NCBI GenBank assembly: GCA_003105245.1
Contig: PQAI01000225.1
Coordinates: 6,853 to 13,012 of the forward strand
Length of the DNA stretch: 6,160 bases
Direction: 5' to 3'
DNA from: Betaproteobacteria bacterium
GTDB taxonomy: Bacteria > Pseudomonadota > Gammaproteobacteria > Burkholderiales > Usitatibacteraceae
The notes under the pieces are model-generated. The model was not told the DNA's origin, did not search any database, and worked only from the letters and a program-made list of their open reading frames with translations. Each line of letters starts with the position of its first letter. Position 1 is the first letter of the stretch. The position numbers and the translations under genes were made by a program. This document shows positions 1 through 6,116 of this stretch, one piece after another.

Positions 1-44
1 GGCTATCCTTCCGGTGTCCGAATCCCGCGCCCGTCCCCACCGCC

Positions 45-1094
45 TTGGCGAAATCCCCGTCCCGCAAGCCCCGTGCCGTCAAGGGCGCGGCCGCCCGGCC
101 GGCCGCCGCCAAGCCGGTGACGATCCGCGACGTGGCCAAGGTGGCCGGCGTCTCCGCCATCACCGTGTCGCGCGCGCTCGCGCGCCCCGAGCTCGTTTCG
201 CCGGAGACCCTGGAGCGTGTCCGGGCGGTGGTGACGCGCACCGGCTACGTCCCCAACGTCCTGGCCGGAAGCCTGCGCACGCGCCGCAGCCGCATCATCG
301 CGGCCATCTTCCCGCAGGTGTCGAACACGCTCTTCGTGGAGGCCATCCAGGCGCTCACCGAGCGCTTGCGGGAGGAGGGCTACCAGGTGCTGCTGGGCCT
401 TTCCTCCTACGAGCGGCGCGAGGACGAGCTCATCGCCGGGATCCTCGGCCGGCAACCCGACGGCATCCTCCTCACCGGCGTGTCGCACGCGCCCGAGACG
501 CGCCGGCGCCTCATCGCCGCGCACATCCCCGTCGTGGAGACGTGGGACCTCACGCCCTCGCCCATCGACATGCTCGTGGGCTTCTCGCACGAGAAGGTGG
601 GGGCGGCCATGGCGCGCCACCTCCTGGCCCGGGGCCACCGCGACATCGGCCTGGTGTGGAACAACGACGCGCGCGCCGAGCTGCGCCGGCGCGGCTTCCT
701 GGAAGTGCTCGCGGGCAGCGGCATCGAGCCCGCGGCGACCTGCCTGGGCCCGGCGCCGGCCACCTTCCCGCGCGGGCGCGAGGGGCTCGCGCAGCTGCTG
801 CGATCCGGCAAGCGGTTCACGGCCGTGGCCTGCAGCTCCGACCCGCTCGCCCAGGGCGTCATCGCCGAGGCGCAGGACCGGGGACTGCGCATCCCCGCGG
901 ACCTCGCGGTGATCGGCTTCGGCGACCTCGACTTCGCGGCCCACACCACGCCCGCCCTCACCACGGTGGGCATCGACAAGGTGGCGATCGGCCGCCTGGC
1001 CGCCGAGATGCTGCTCGCGAGGATCGCCGGCCGCGAGGCGGGCGAGCGGATCGTCGACGTCGGGTTCACCGTGATCGAGCGCGCGAGCACCTGA
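45..1094 (+). CDS. LacI/GntR-type transcriptional regulator (start uncertain)
   Basis: A DNA-binding repressor or activator of the LacI family, 349 aa if started at TTG 45. Residues 25-71 form the helix-turn-helix headpiece (VTIRDVAKVAGVS then ITVSRAL), followed by the hinge helix around 71-82 (NVLAGSLRTRRS). Residues 83-345 form a periplasmic-binding-protein-like effector domain. From memory, the segment near 166-180 (TWDLTPSPIDMLVGF) and the C-terminal DVGFT resemble the gluconate regulator GntR subgroup more than LacI or PurR, so a sugar-acid effector is possible but unproven. The start is ambiguous. TTG 45 has no visible Shine-Dalgarno; GTG 117 would begin at TIRDV, a natural N-terminus for the family; and the frame is open to the left edge, so the true start may lie outside. 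The basic, Ala-rich tail before the headpiece argues for a start at or before 45. It converges on the binding-protein genes, so its targets probably lie to the left. Confidence 0.9.
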   Translation: MAKSPSRKPRAVKGAAARPAAAKPVTIRDVAKVAGVSAITVSRALARPELVSPETLERVRAVVTRTGYVPNVLAGSLRTRRSRIIAAIFPQVSNTLFVEAIQALTERLREEGYQVLLGLSSYERREDELIAGILGRQPDGILLTGVSHAPETRRRLIAAHIPVVETWDLTPSPIDMLVGFSHEKVGAAMARHLLARGHRDIGLVWNNDARAELRRRGFLEVLAGSGIEPAATCLGPAPATFPRGREGLAQLLRSGKRFTAVACSSDPLAQGVIAEAQDRGLRIPADLAVIGFGDLDFAAHTTPALTTVGIDKVAIGRLAAEMLLARIAGREAGERIVDVGFTVIERAST

Positions 1095-1109
1095 GGCGCC
1101 CGCGCGCTC
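1077..1109. terminator. Possible bidirectional terminator hairpin between convergent genes
   Basis: GAGCGCGCG at 1077-1085 pairs perfectly with CGCGCGCTC at 1101-1109. After one A/C mismatch, two further G-C pairs (1087-1088 with 1098-1099) extend the stem. The hairpin includes the regulator's TGA (1092-1094) and overlaps the stop codon of the convergent gene (1108-1110). There is no T-tract on either side, so it is not a canonical intrinsic terminator. In such GC-rich DNA part of the pairing could be chance. Placement exactly between two converging stops is the main support. Confidence 0.4.
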
Positions 1110-2691
1110 AGTCGACCTTCACCCAGGTCATCTCGAGGTAGTTGTCGGGGCGGTGGAAGACCGTCACGCCCTTGCGCACGGCCCAGGGGATCACCTGGCG
1201 GTGCAGCGGGATCACGTAGGCCTCGGTGCGCACGCGCTGCAGCGCCCGCTCCATGATCGCCGCGCGCTTCGCCGCGTCCATCTCGACGTCGGAGGCCTCG
1301 ATCATCCGGTCGAGCTCCTCGTCGCGGAAGCGGCCGGAGTTGAAGTCGCCGCGGCCCTTGCCGTCGTAGGAGTGCAGCACCGGCCCCAGCACGAGCCCGG
1401 GGTCGGTCGGCGCCCCGCCCCAGCCGTAGAGGTGGATCGCGAACTCGGTCAGGTCGACCTTCTGGAAGAACTGCGCGCGGGGCAGGAGGACGAGCGAGGC
1501 CTTCACGCCGACCTTGGCCCACATCGCGGCGATCGCGGTGCAGATGCGCTCGTCGTTCACGTAGCGGTTGTTGGGGCACAGGAGCTGCGTCTCGAACCCT
1601 TGCGGATAACCCGCCTGGGCGAGGAGCCGCCGGGCGAGCGCCGGGTCGTGGGGCAGGAGCCTCGGCTCGGTCGAGGCGGGCGCCAGGGCGCGCGCGGGCA
1701 CCATCGAGCCGGTCGGCGCCGATTTCCCGCGCATCACCTGCGCGCGGATCGCCTCGACGTCGATGGCGGCGTAGAGCGCCTGGCGCACGCGCGCGTCCTT
1801 GAACGGGTTGCGGTCCTTCACGCTGCCGTAGCGCATCGCGTCGCCCGCCTGCTCCATCGCGAGGAAGATGACGCGGTTCTCGGGGCCCTCGATCACGCGC
1901 ACGGCGGAATTGCCCTTGAGGCGCGCGATGTCCTGCAGGGGCGGGTCGAGCACGAAGTCGATCTCCCCGGAGACGAGCGCGGCCATGCGCGTGGCGTCCG
2001 ACTTGACGGGGCGGTAGACGACCTCGTCCACGTTGCCCTCGAAGCGGCCCTCGGCCACGCCCCACCACTGCGGGTTCCGGCGCAGCACCGTCCTCACCTC
2101 CGGCTCCCACGAGACGAAGCGGAAGGGCCCGGTGCCGTTGGCGTTGCGCGAGGCGAAGGTGTCCTCGGCGTTCTTGAAGTCCTGGGGCCGCGCCGCGCCG
2201 TTCTTCAGGGCCCACGCCTTGCTCATGATCATGACCGCGTTCACGTATTCGAGCAGGATCGGCGAGGGTCCGGGCGTGACGATCTCGACCGTGAAGTCGT
2301 CGACGCGGCGCACCTTCCCGATGAGCGAGGCGAAGGTCTTGAAGTTCGAGGTGGGCATCTGCGCCCGCTCGATGGAGAAGACGACGTCGTCGGCGGTGAA
2401 GGGCGAGCCGTCGTGGAAGCGCACGCCCTTCCTCAGGTGGAACCGCCAGGTGGTGGCGTTCACCTTCTCCCAGGAGGTGGCGAGCGACGGGACGATGGCG
2501 AGGCTCCGGTCGCGGGCCGTGAGGCGCTCGTAGACGTGGTAGAGGATGTTGACGTTGATCCCCTCGTTCTGCCCGTGGGGATCGGCGGTGAGGAAGTCGC
2601 CCTGCGAGGACCAGCGGAAGGTGGCGGCCTGCGCCGCGAGGGCGCAGGCCGCGAGGAGGATGGCGGCGAGCGCCGCCGGGACGCGCGCCAC
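1108..2691 (-). CDS. ABC transporter substrate-binding protein, family 5 (second gene of pair)
   Basis: A periplasmic solute receptor of the dipeptide/oligopeptide/nickel family (SBP_bac_5), 527 aa, a normal length. The GTG start at 2691 is followed by a signal peptide, residues 1-22, ending AQA before ATFRWSSQGD. An alternative lipobox, LAAC at 13-16, would make it a lipoprotein. Residues 68-110 carry the family hallmark (SWEKV, then RKGVRFHDGSPFTADDVVFS). Later conserved blocks are GTGPF (186-190), VDEVVYRPVK (221-230), DFVLDPP (245-251), NPFKD (295-299) and IPLHRQVIPWA (494-504). Cys372 and Cys384 flank PNNRYVNDERI and are shared with the upstream paralogue, which suggests a disulfide. The GTG lies 4 bases after the upstream gene's TAG with no clear Shine-Dalgarno, so expression probably depends on translational coupling. 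No permease or ATPase genes follow. The ligand cannot be told from sequence; a peptide or amino-acid derivative is the family default. Confidence 0.93.
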   Translation of the reverse strand: MARVPAALAAILLAACALAAQAATFRWSSQGDFLTADPHGQNEGINVNILYHVYERLTARDRSLAIVPSLATSWEKVNATTWRFHLRKGVRFHDGSPFTADDVVFSIERAQMPTSNFKTFASLIGKVRRVDDFTVEIVTPGPSPILLEYVNAVMIMSKAWALKNGAARPQDFKNAEDTFASRNANGTGPFRFVSWEPEVRTVLRRNPQWWGVAEGRFEGNVDEVVYRPVKSDATRMAALVSGEIDFVLDPPLQDIARLKGNSAVRVIEGPENRVIFLAMEQAGDAMRYGSVKDRNPFKDARVRQALYAAIDVEAIRAQVMRGKSAPTGSMVPARALAPASTEPRLLPHDPALARRLLAQAGYPQGFETQLLCPNNRYVNDERICTAIAAMWAKVGVKASLVLLPRAQFFQKVDLTEFAIHLYGWGGAPTDPGLVLGPVLHSYDGKGRGDFNSGRFRDEELDRMIEASDVEMDAAKRAAIMERALQRVRTEAYVIPLHRQVIPWAVRKGVTVFHRPDNYLEMTWVKVD

Positions 2692-2695
2692 CGGG

Positions 2696-4288
2696 CTACT
2701 TGATCTTCACCCAGGTGGCCTGCAGCCAGTTGTCGGCGCGGTGGATCACCTCGACGTTGGCGCGCGAGGCCCAGGGGATCACCTGCAGGTGCAGCGGGAT
2801 GTGCAGGACGTTGTCGTGGTGGAACTTCATCGCCTTGATGATCGTCTCCTGGCGCCGCTTCTGGTCCGTGTCGCCCTTGGCGCTGTCGATGAGGGCGTCG
2901 AACTCGGGGTAGGAGTAGTTGCCCCAGTTGTAGTCGCCGTCGCCCTTGTCGTTGCGGCTGTGGAGCACCGGCTGCAGGGTGAAGATGGCGTCCGTGGTCG
3001 CCCCGCCCCAGCCCAGCATGTACATGCTCACGTCCAGGCGCTGCGCCTTCGGGAAGTACTGCGCGCGCGGAGCCGCGTTCACCTTCATGGTGATGCCGCC
3101 CTTGGCCACCATGCCCGCGACCGCCACGCAGATCTTCTCGTCGTTGATGTAGCGGTTGTTGGGGCAGTCGAGCGTCACCTCGAAGCCGTTGGGGTAGCCG
3201 GCGTCGGCCAGCAGCTTCTTCGCGGCCGCCACGTCGTACGGGTAGCGCTTGTCCATCTCCTTCGGGATGCCGGCGCGGTCCGGGTTGGGCAGGTTGATGG
3301 CGGTGGGCACCGAGAGGCCCCGCATCACCGCCTTGTTGATGGCGTTCACGTCGATGAGGCGGTACATGGCCTCGCGCACGCGCCGGTCCTTGAACGGGTT
3401 CTTGCCCTTCACGTTGGAGTAGAGCAGCTCGTTTCGCTGCTGGTCCATGCCCAGGAAGACGATGCGGTTCTCGCGGCCCTCGTAGACCCGCACCGACTTG
3501 TTCTTCTTGAGCTTCTCGACGTCCTGCACCGGCGGGTCGAGCACGAAGTCGAGCTCGCCCGACAGGAGGGCGGCCATGCGCGTGCCCTCGTTCTTGACGG
3601 GCGTGTAGACGATCTCGTCGACGTTGCCGTCGAAGTAGCCCTTCTCCTTGAGCCCCCACCAGTTGGAGTTCCTCTTGAAGACGCTCTTCACGTCGGGCTC
3701 GCGCGAGTACAGGAGGTAGGGGCCCGTGCCCATGGCGTTCCGGACCGCGAAGGTCTCCTCCTGGTTCTTGAAGTCCTGCGCCTTGACGACGTTGTGCTTC
3801 TCGCACCAGCGCTTGCTCATGATGAAAAGGCTGTTGGAGAGCATCTCCAGCATCACGGGGTTGGGAACGGGCGTGGTGAGCTCGACGGTGTAGTCGTCGA
3901 TCTTCCGGGGCGCGCCCACGGCGTTGCCGTAGACGCGGAAGTTGGAGGTCTCGCCCTGCAGGCGCTTGATGGAGAAGACGACGTCGTCGGCCGTGAAGTC
4001 CGAGCCGTCGTGCCACTTCACGCCCTTCCTCAGGTTGAACACCCACACCGTCGGGCTCGTCTGCTTCCAGCTCTCGGCGAGCGCGGGCAGGATCTCGAGC
4101 TGCTTGCCGCGCGTGACCAGCGGCTCGTAGACGTGGCCGTTGATCGAGTTGGTGAGGAGCTCGTTCTGGGCGTGCGGGTCGGCGGTGACGTAGTCGCCCT
4201 GGCTGGACCAGCGAAGCGTCTTGGCGCCCGCGAGCGGGGCGGCGGCGAGGACTGCGGCGGCGACGGCTACGGCGAGGGTTCGGCGCAT
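2696..4288 (-). CDS. ABC transporter substrate-binding protein, family 5 (first gene of pair)
   Basis: A periplasmic solute receptor of the SBP_bac_5 family, 530 aa. The ATG at 4288 has a good Shine-Dalgarno on the minus strand, GAGGAG at 4295-4300, 6 bases away. Residues 1-22 are a Sec signal peptide (MRR, an Ala/Val/Leu core, cleavage after AGA before KTLRWSSQGD). Family blocks are SWKQT (73-77), RKGVKWHDGSDFTADDVVFS (88-107), GTGPY (187-191), VDEIVYTPVK (223-232), DFVLDPP (247-253), NPFKD (297-301) and IPLHLQVIPWA (497-507). Cys375 and Cys387 bracket PNNRYINDEKI and probably form a disulfide. It is co-linear with the next gene from signal peptide to C-terminus (both end TWVK plus two residues), by eye close to half identical, so the pair arose by tandem duplication. 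The mature N-terminus lacks the lipobox seen in its partner. Substrate unknown. It is divergent from the gabD-like gene across a 122-bp intergenic region. Confidence 0.94.
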   Translation of the reverse strand: MRRTLAVAVAAAVLAAAPLAGAKTLRWSSQGDYVTADPHAQNELLTNSINGHVYEPLVTRGKQLEILPALAESWKQTSPTVWVFNLRKGVKWHDGSDFTADDVVFSIKRLQGETSNFRVYGNAVGAPRKIDDYTVELTTPVPNPVMLEMLSNSLFIMSKRWCEKHNVVKAQDFKNQEETFAVRNAMGTGPYLLYSREPDVKSVFKRNSNWWGLKEKGYFDGNVDEIVYTPVKNEGTRMAALLSGELDFVLDPPVQDVEKLKKNKSVRVYEGRENRIVFLGMDQQRNELLYSNVKGKNPFKDRRVREAMYRLIDVNAINKAVMRGLSVPTAINLPNPDRAGIPKEMDKRYPYDVAAAKKLLADAGYPNGFEVTLDCPNNRYINDEKICVAVAGMVAKGGITMKVNAAPRAQYFPKAQRLDVSMYMLGWGGATTDAIFTLQPVLHSRNDKGDGDYNWGNYSYPEFDALIDSAKGDTDQKRRQETIIKAMKFHHDNVLHIPLHLQVIPWASRANVEVIHRADNWLQATWVKIK

Positions 4289-4330
4289 GGAGGTCTCCTC
4301 GGAAAGAGCGACGATGATACGCCATGTATG

Positions 4331-4376
4331 CGGGCTCCCCTCTCCCTCCGGGAGCGGGGCCGGGGGTGAGGGGCGC
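4331..4376. repeat. GC-rich palindromic dispersed-type repeat in the divergent intergenic region
   Basis: Positions 4337-4346 pair with 4350-4359 around a 3-nt loop (CCCC, mismatch, CTCCC / GGGAG, mismatch, GGGG). The purine-rich tail GGGGGTGAGGGGCGC follows at 4362-4376. This pattern of CCCTCTCCC, GGGAG, then GGGGTGAGGGG recurs in intergenic regions of many Proteobacteria and produces the familiar spurious peptide SPLPPGAGPGVRG; that statement is from memory, not a search. Its role is unknown: it could be a REP-like element, a terminator-like hairpin or a nucleoid-protein site. Here it fills most of the space between two divergent genes. Confidence 0.6.
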
Positions 4377-4382
4377 TATAAT
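4377..4382 (+). promoter_or_regulatory. Consensus -10 box (TATAAT) for the gabD-like gene
   Basis: A perfect TATAAT sits 28 bases before the ATG at 4411 and directly after the palindromic repeat. A start about 7 bases downstream would give a leader of roughly 20 nt including the ribosome-binding site. No recognisable TTGACA lies 16-18 bp upstream, because that position falls in the G-rich repeat. The promoter may therefore be weak, activator-dependent or a chance match, although an AT-rich hexamer is rare in this GC-rich window. Confidence 0.45.
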
Positions 4383-4396
4383 TTCCGTCTTCCCCG

Positions 4397-4403
4397 AAGG
4401 AGA
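4397..4403 (+). promoter_or_regulatory. Ribosome-binding site that fixes the gabD start at 4411
   Basis: AAGGAGA lies 7 bases before ATG 4411. This decides against the in-frame upstream ATG at 4324, which lies before the repeat and has no such site. Translation from 4324 would read through the palindromic repeat as SPLPPGAGPGVRG, a non-genuine extension. Confidence 0.85.
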
Positions 4404-4410
4404 GATCGCC

Positions 4411-5898
4411 ATGAACGCCGTGGTCGACCGCAAGCCATCGCCGCCCGCCCTCAAGGACCCCTCGCTCTTCCGGGACCGCTGCTACCTCGACGGCGCGTGG
4501 GTCGAGGCCGACTCGGGCCGGCGCTTCGACGTGGACAACCCGGGCGACGGGACGGTGGTCGGCTCGGTGCCGGACATGGGAGCGGCCGAGACGCTTCGCG
4601 CCATCGCGGCCGCCGAGAGGGCGCTTCCCGCCTGGCGCGCGCTCCCGGCCAAGGAGCGCTCGCGGATCGTGCGCCGGTGGTACGAGCTCATCCTCGCCAA
4701 CGCCGACGACCTCGCGCTCATCCTCACCACGGAGCAGGGAAAGCCGCTGGCGGAGGCGAAGGGAGAGATCCTCTACGGCGCTTCCTTCGTCGAGTGGTTC
4801 GCCGAGGAGGGCAAGCGCGTCTACGGCGACACGATCCCCAGCCCCGCGAACGACCGCCGCCTCATCGTGCTCAAGCAGCCCATCGGCGTGTGCGCGGCGA
4901 TCACGCCGTGGAACTTCCCCAACGCGATGATCACCCGCAAGATGGCGCCGGGGCTCGCGGTGGGCTGCACCTTCGTGCTCAAGCCCGCGGAGCAGACGCC
5001 CTTCTCGGCGCTCGCGCTCGCCGAGCTGGCGGAGCGAGCCGGATTCCCGAAGGGCGTGATCAACATCGTCACCGGCGACGCGCCCGCCATCGGCAAGGAG
5101 CTGTGCGCGAGCCCGGTGGTGAAGAAGGTCACCTTCACCGGATCCACGGAGGTCGGGCGCATCCTCATGCGCCAGAGCGCCGACACGATCAAGAAGCTCT
5201 CGCTCGAGCTCGGCGGCAACGCCCCCTTCATCGTGTTCGACGACGCCGACCTCGACGCGGCCGCCGACGGCGCGATGGCCTCCAAGTACCGCAACGCCGG
5301 GCAGACCTGCGTCTGCGCCAACCGCATCTACGTCCAGGAGGGCGTGTACGACGCCTTCGCAGGCAAGCTCGCCGAGCGCATGGAGAAGCTCAAGGTGGGC
5401 AGGGGCACGGAGGCCGGCGTGAACGTGGGCCCGCTCATCGACGCGCAGGGGCTCGCCAAGGTCGAGGAGCACGTGGCCGACGCCGTGGCCAAGGGCGCGA
5501 AGGTCGTGGTGGGCGGCAGGCGCTCGGCCCTCGGCGGGCGCTTCTACGAGCCGACGCTTCTCACCGGCGTCACCCCCGAGATGAAGGTTTCGCGCGAGGA
5601 GACCTTCGGGCCGGTGGCCCCGCTCTTCCGGTTCCGGGACGAGGCCGAGGCGCTGGCACTCGCGAACGCGACGGAGTTCGGCCTGGCCGGCTACTTCTAT
5701 GCGCGCGACGTGGGCCGCGTCTTCCGCGTGGCGGAGGGGCTGGAGACCGGGATGGTCGGCGTGAACGTGGGCATCATCGCCAACGAGGTGGCACCCTTCG
5801 GCGGCGTGAAGCAGTCGGGCCTCGGCCGCGAGGGCTCGAAGTACGGCGTCGACGACTTCCTCGAGATCAAGTACGTCTGCCTCGGCGGGATACAGTGA
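4411..5898 (+). CDS. gabD: Succinate-semialdehyde dehydrogenase (GabD-like aldehyde dehydrogenase)
   Basis: Oxidises succinate semialdehyde to succinate in the cytoplasm, the last step of GABA (4-aminobutyrate) degradation; glutarate semialdehyde (DavD activity) is an alternative substrate. The 495 aa length is normal. Aldehyde dehydrogenase landmarks are PWNFP (166-170, Asn168 oxyanion), KPAE (191-194), FTGSTEVG (242-249), LELGG with general base Glu266, NAGQTC with nucleophile Cys300, and EETFGP with Glu397. The CVC pair (300 and 302), Arg176 and Arg294 are typical of succinate-semialdehyde enzymes, the two arginines being the expected carboxylate ligands. Similarity to E. coli GabD, from memory, is continuous, for example GGNAPFIVFDDADLD at 268-282 and SGLGREGSKYG at 469-479. 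Glu194, where E. coli GabD has Ser, suggests NAD+ preference. Ala457 stands where the E. coli enzyme has Ser. No aminotransferase (gabT) adjoins it. A long inverted repeat begins 3 bases after its stop codon. Confidence 0.93.
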   Translation: MNAVVDRKPSPPALKDPSLFRDRCYLDGAWVEADSGRRFDVDNPGDGTVVGSVPDMGAAETLRAIAAAERALPAWRALPAKERSRIVRRWYELILANADDLALILTTEQGKPLAEAKGEILYGASFVEWFAEEGKRVYGDTIPSPANDRRLIVLKQPIGVCAAITPWNFPNAMITRKMAPGLAVGCTFVLKPAEQTPFSALALAELAERAGFPKGVINIVTGDAPAIGKELCASPVVKKVTFTGSTEVGRILMRQSADTIKKLSLELGGNAPFIVFDDADLDAAADGAMASKYRNAGQTCVCANRIYVQEGVYDAFAGKLAERMEKLKVGRGTEAGVNVGPLIDAQGLAKVEEHVADAVAKGAKVVVGGRRSALGGRFYEPTLLTGVTPEMKVSREETFGPVAPLFRFRDEAEALALANATEFGLAGYFYARDVGRVFRVAEGLETGMVGVNVGIIANEVAPFGGVKQSGLGREGSKYGVDDFLEIKYVCLGGIQ

Positions 5899-5901
5899 GT
5901 G

Positions 5902-6116
5902 GGGGAGTGATGCAAGCGCAAGTCTTTGGAACGCAGATGAACGCCGATGCCCCGCCGATTGCCGCCGATGAATTCCTGTCAGGTCGTGCCAGCAGGTTGC
6001 GTTCGCCATCGATGAACCGCCGCGAGCCCCCGCTCCAGCCATCGCCTTATCGGCGGCAATCGGCGGGGCATCGGCGTTCATCTGCGTTCCAAAGACTTGC
6101 GCTCGCATCACTCCTC
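5902..6116. repeat. Long near-perfect inverted repeat (two 70-nt arms, 75-nt loop)
   Basis: Bases 5902-5971 are the reverse complement of 6047-6116. There are 67 Watson-Crick pairs, one A/C mismatch (5914/6104) and two G/T positions (5903/6115 and 5970/6048). The loop is 5972-6046 and contains a small GAGC-CCCC-GCTC hairpin at 6024-6035. No transposase and no convincing target duplication are visible. The arms contain AACGCAGATGAACGCCGATG, a sequence style that recurs as dispersed intergenic repeats in many bacteria (from memory). Possible roles are a non-autonomous MITE-like element, a transcript 3'-end hairpin for gabD, or a cruciform/RNase III substrate. There is no T-tract for a classical terminator. 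Confidence 0.93.
5934..5969. repeat. Short motif phased at about 10 bp inside the left arm
   Basis: CAGAT at 5934-5938 is followed by CCGAT at 5944-5948, 5955-5959 and 5965-5969, giving steps of 10, 11 and 10 bases, close to one helical turn. The right arm carries the mirror set: ATCGG at 6049, 6059 and 6070, and ATCTG at 6080. The loop has a diverged copy, GATGAACCGCCG at 6011-6022, against GATGAACGCCG in the left arm. The arms therefore look built from a degenerate short tandem unit. Confidence 0.7.

Noticed and set aside
1..44. Operator or promoter for the LacI-type regulator
   Set aside because: No palindromic LacI-type operator or -10/-35 pair is visible; the regulator's frame is open through this stretch, so it may be coding.
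14..1141. 375-codon + frame overlapping the LacI-type regulator
   Set aside because: Frame-shifted shadow of the regulator; the composition is Arg/Gly/Pro/His-rich and the HTH and effector domain appear only in the frame starting at 45.
407..2215. 602-codon minus-strand open frame crossing the regulator and the second binding-protein gene
   Set aside because: It spans two real genes in the wrong frames, with a low-complexity Arg/Gly/Ala composition.
4314..4319. TATCAT on the minus strand as a -10 box for the binding-protein genes
   Set aside because: There is no -35 match at a suitable distance, since that position falls in the G/C-rich repeat; a promoter must lie near here but this hexamer is not enough to call it.
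2546..4369. 607-codon open frame on the + strand opposite the first binding-protein gene
   Set aside because: Shadow of the family 5 binding protein; Val/His/Arg/Asp-rich with no recognisable domain.
4267..6111. 614-codon open frame on the minus strand opposite gabD
   Set aside because: It lies antisense to a clear aldehyde dehydrogenase gene and has an Arg/Ala/His/Glu-rich composition typical of GC-rich shadow frames. Its N-terminus is translated from the inverted repeat.
5902..6116. CRISPR array or IS element in the repeat region
   Set aside because: There are only two inverted copies, no evenly spaced direct repeats with spacers, no transposase, and no convincing target-site duplication at 5899-5901 and 6117 onward.
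5902..6116. Classical rho-independent terminator for gabD
   Set aside because: The stem is far too long, the loop is 75 nt, and no T-run follows 6116 on the + strand.
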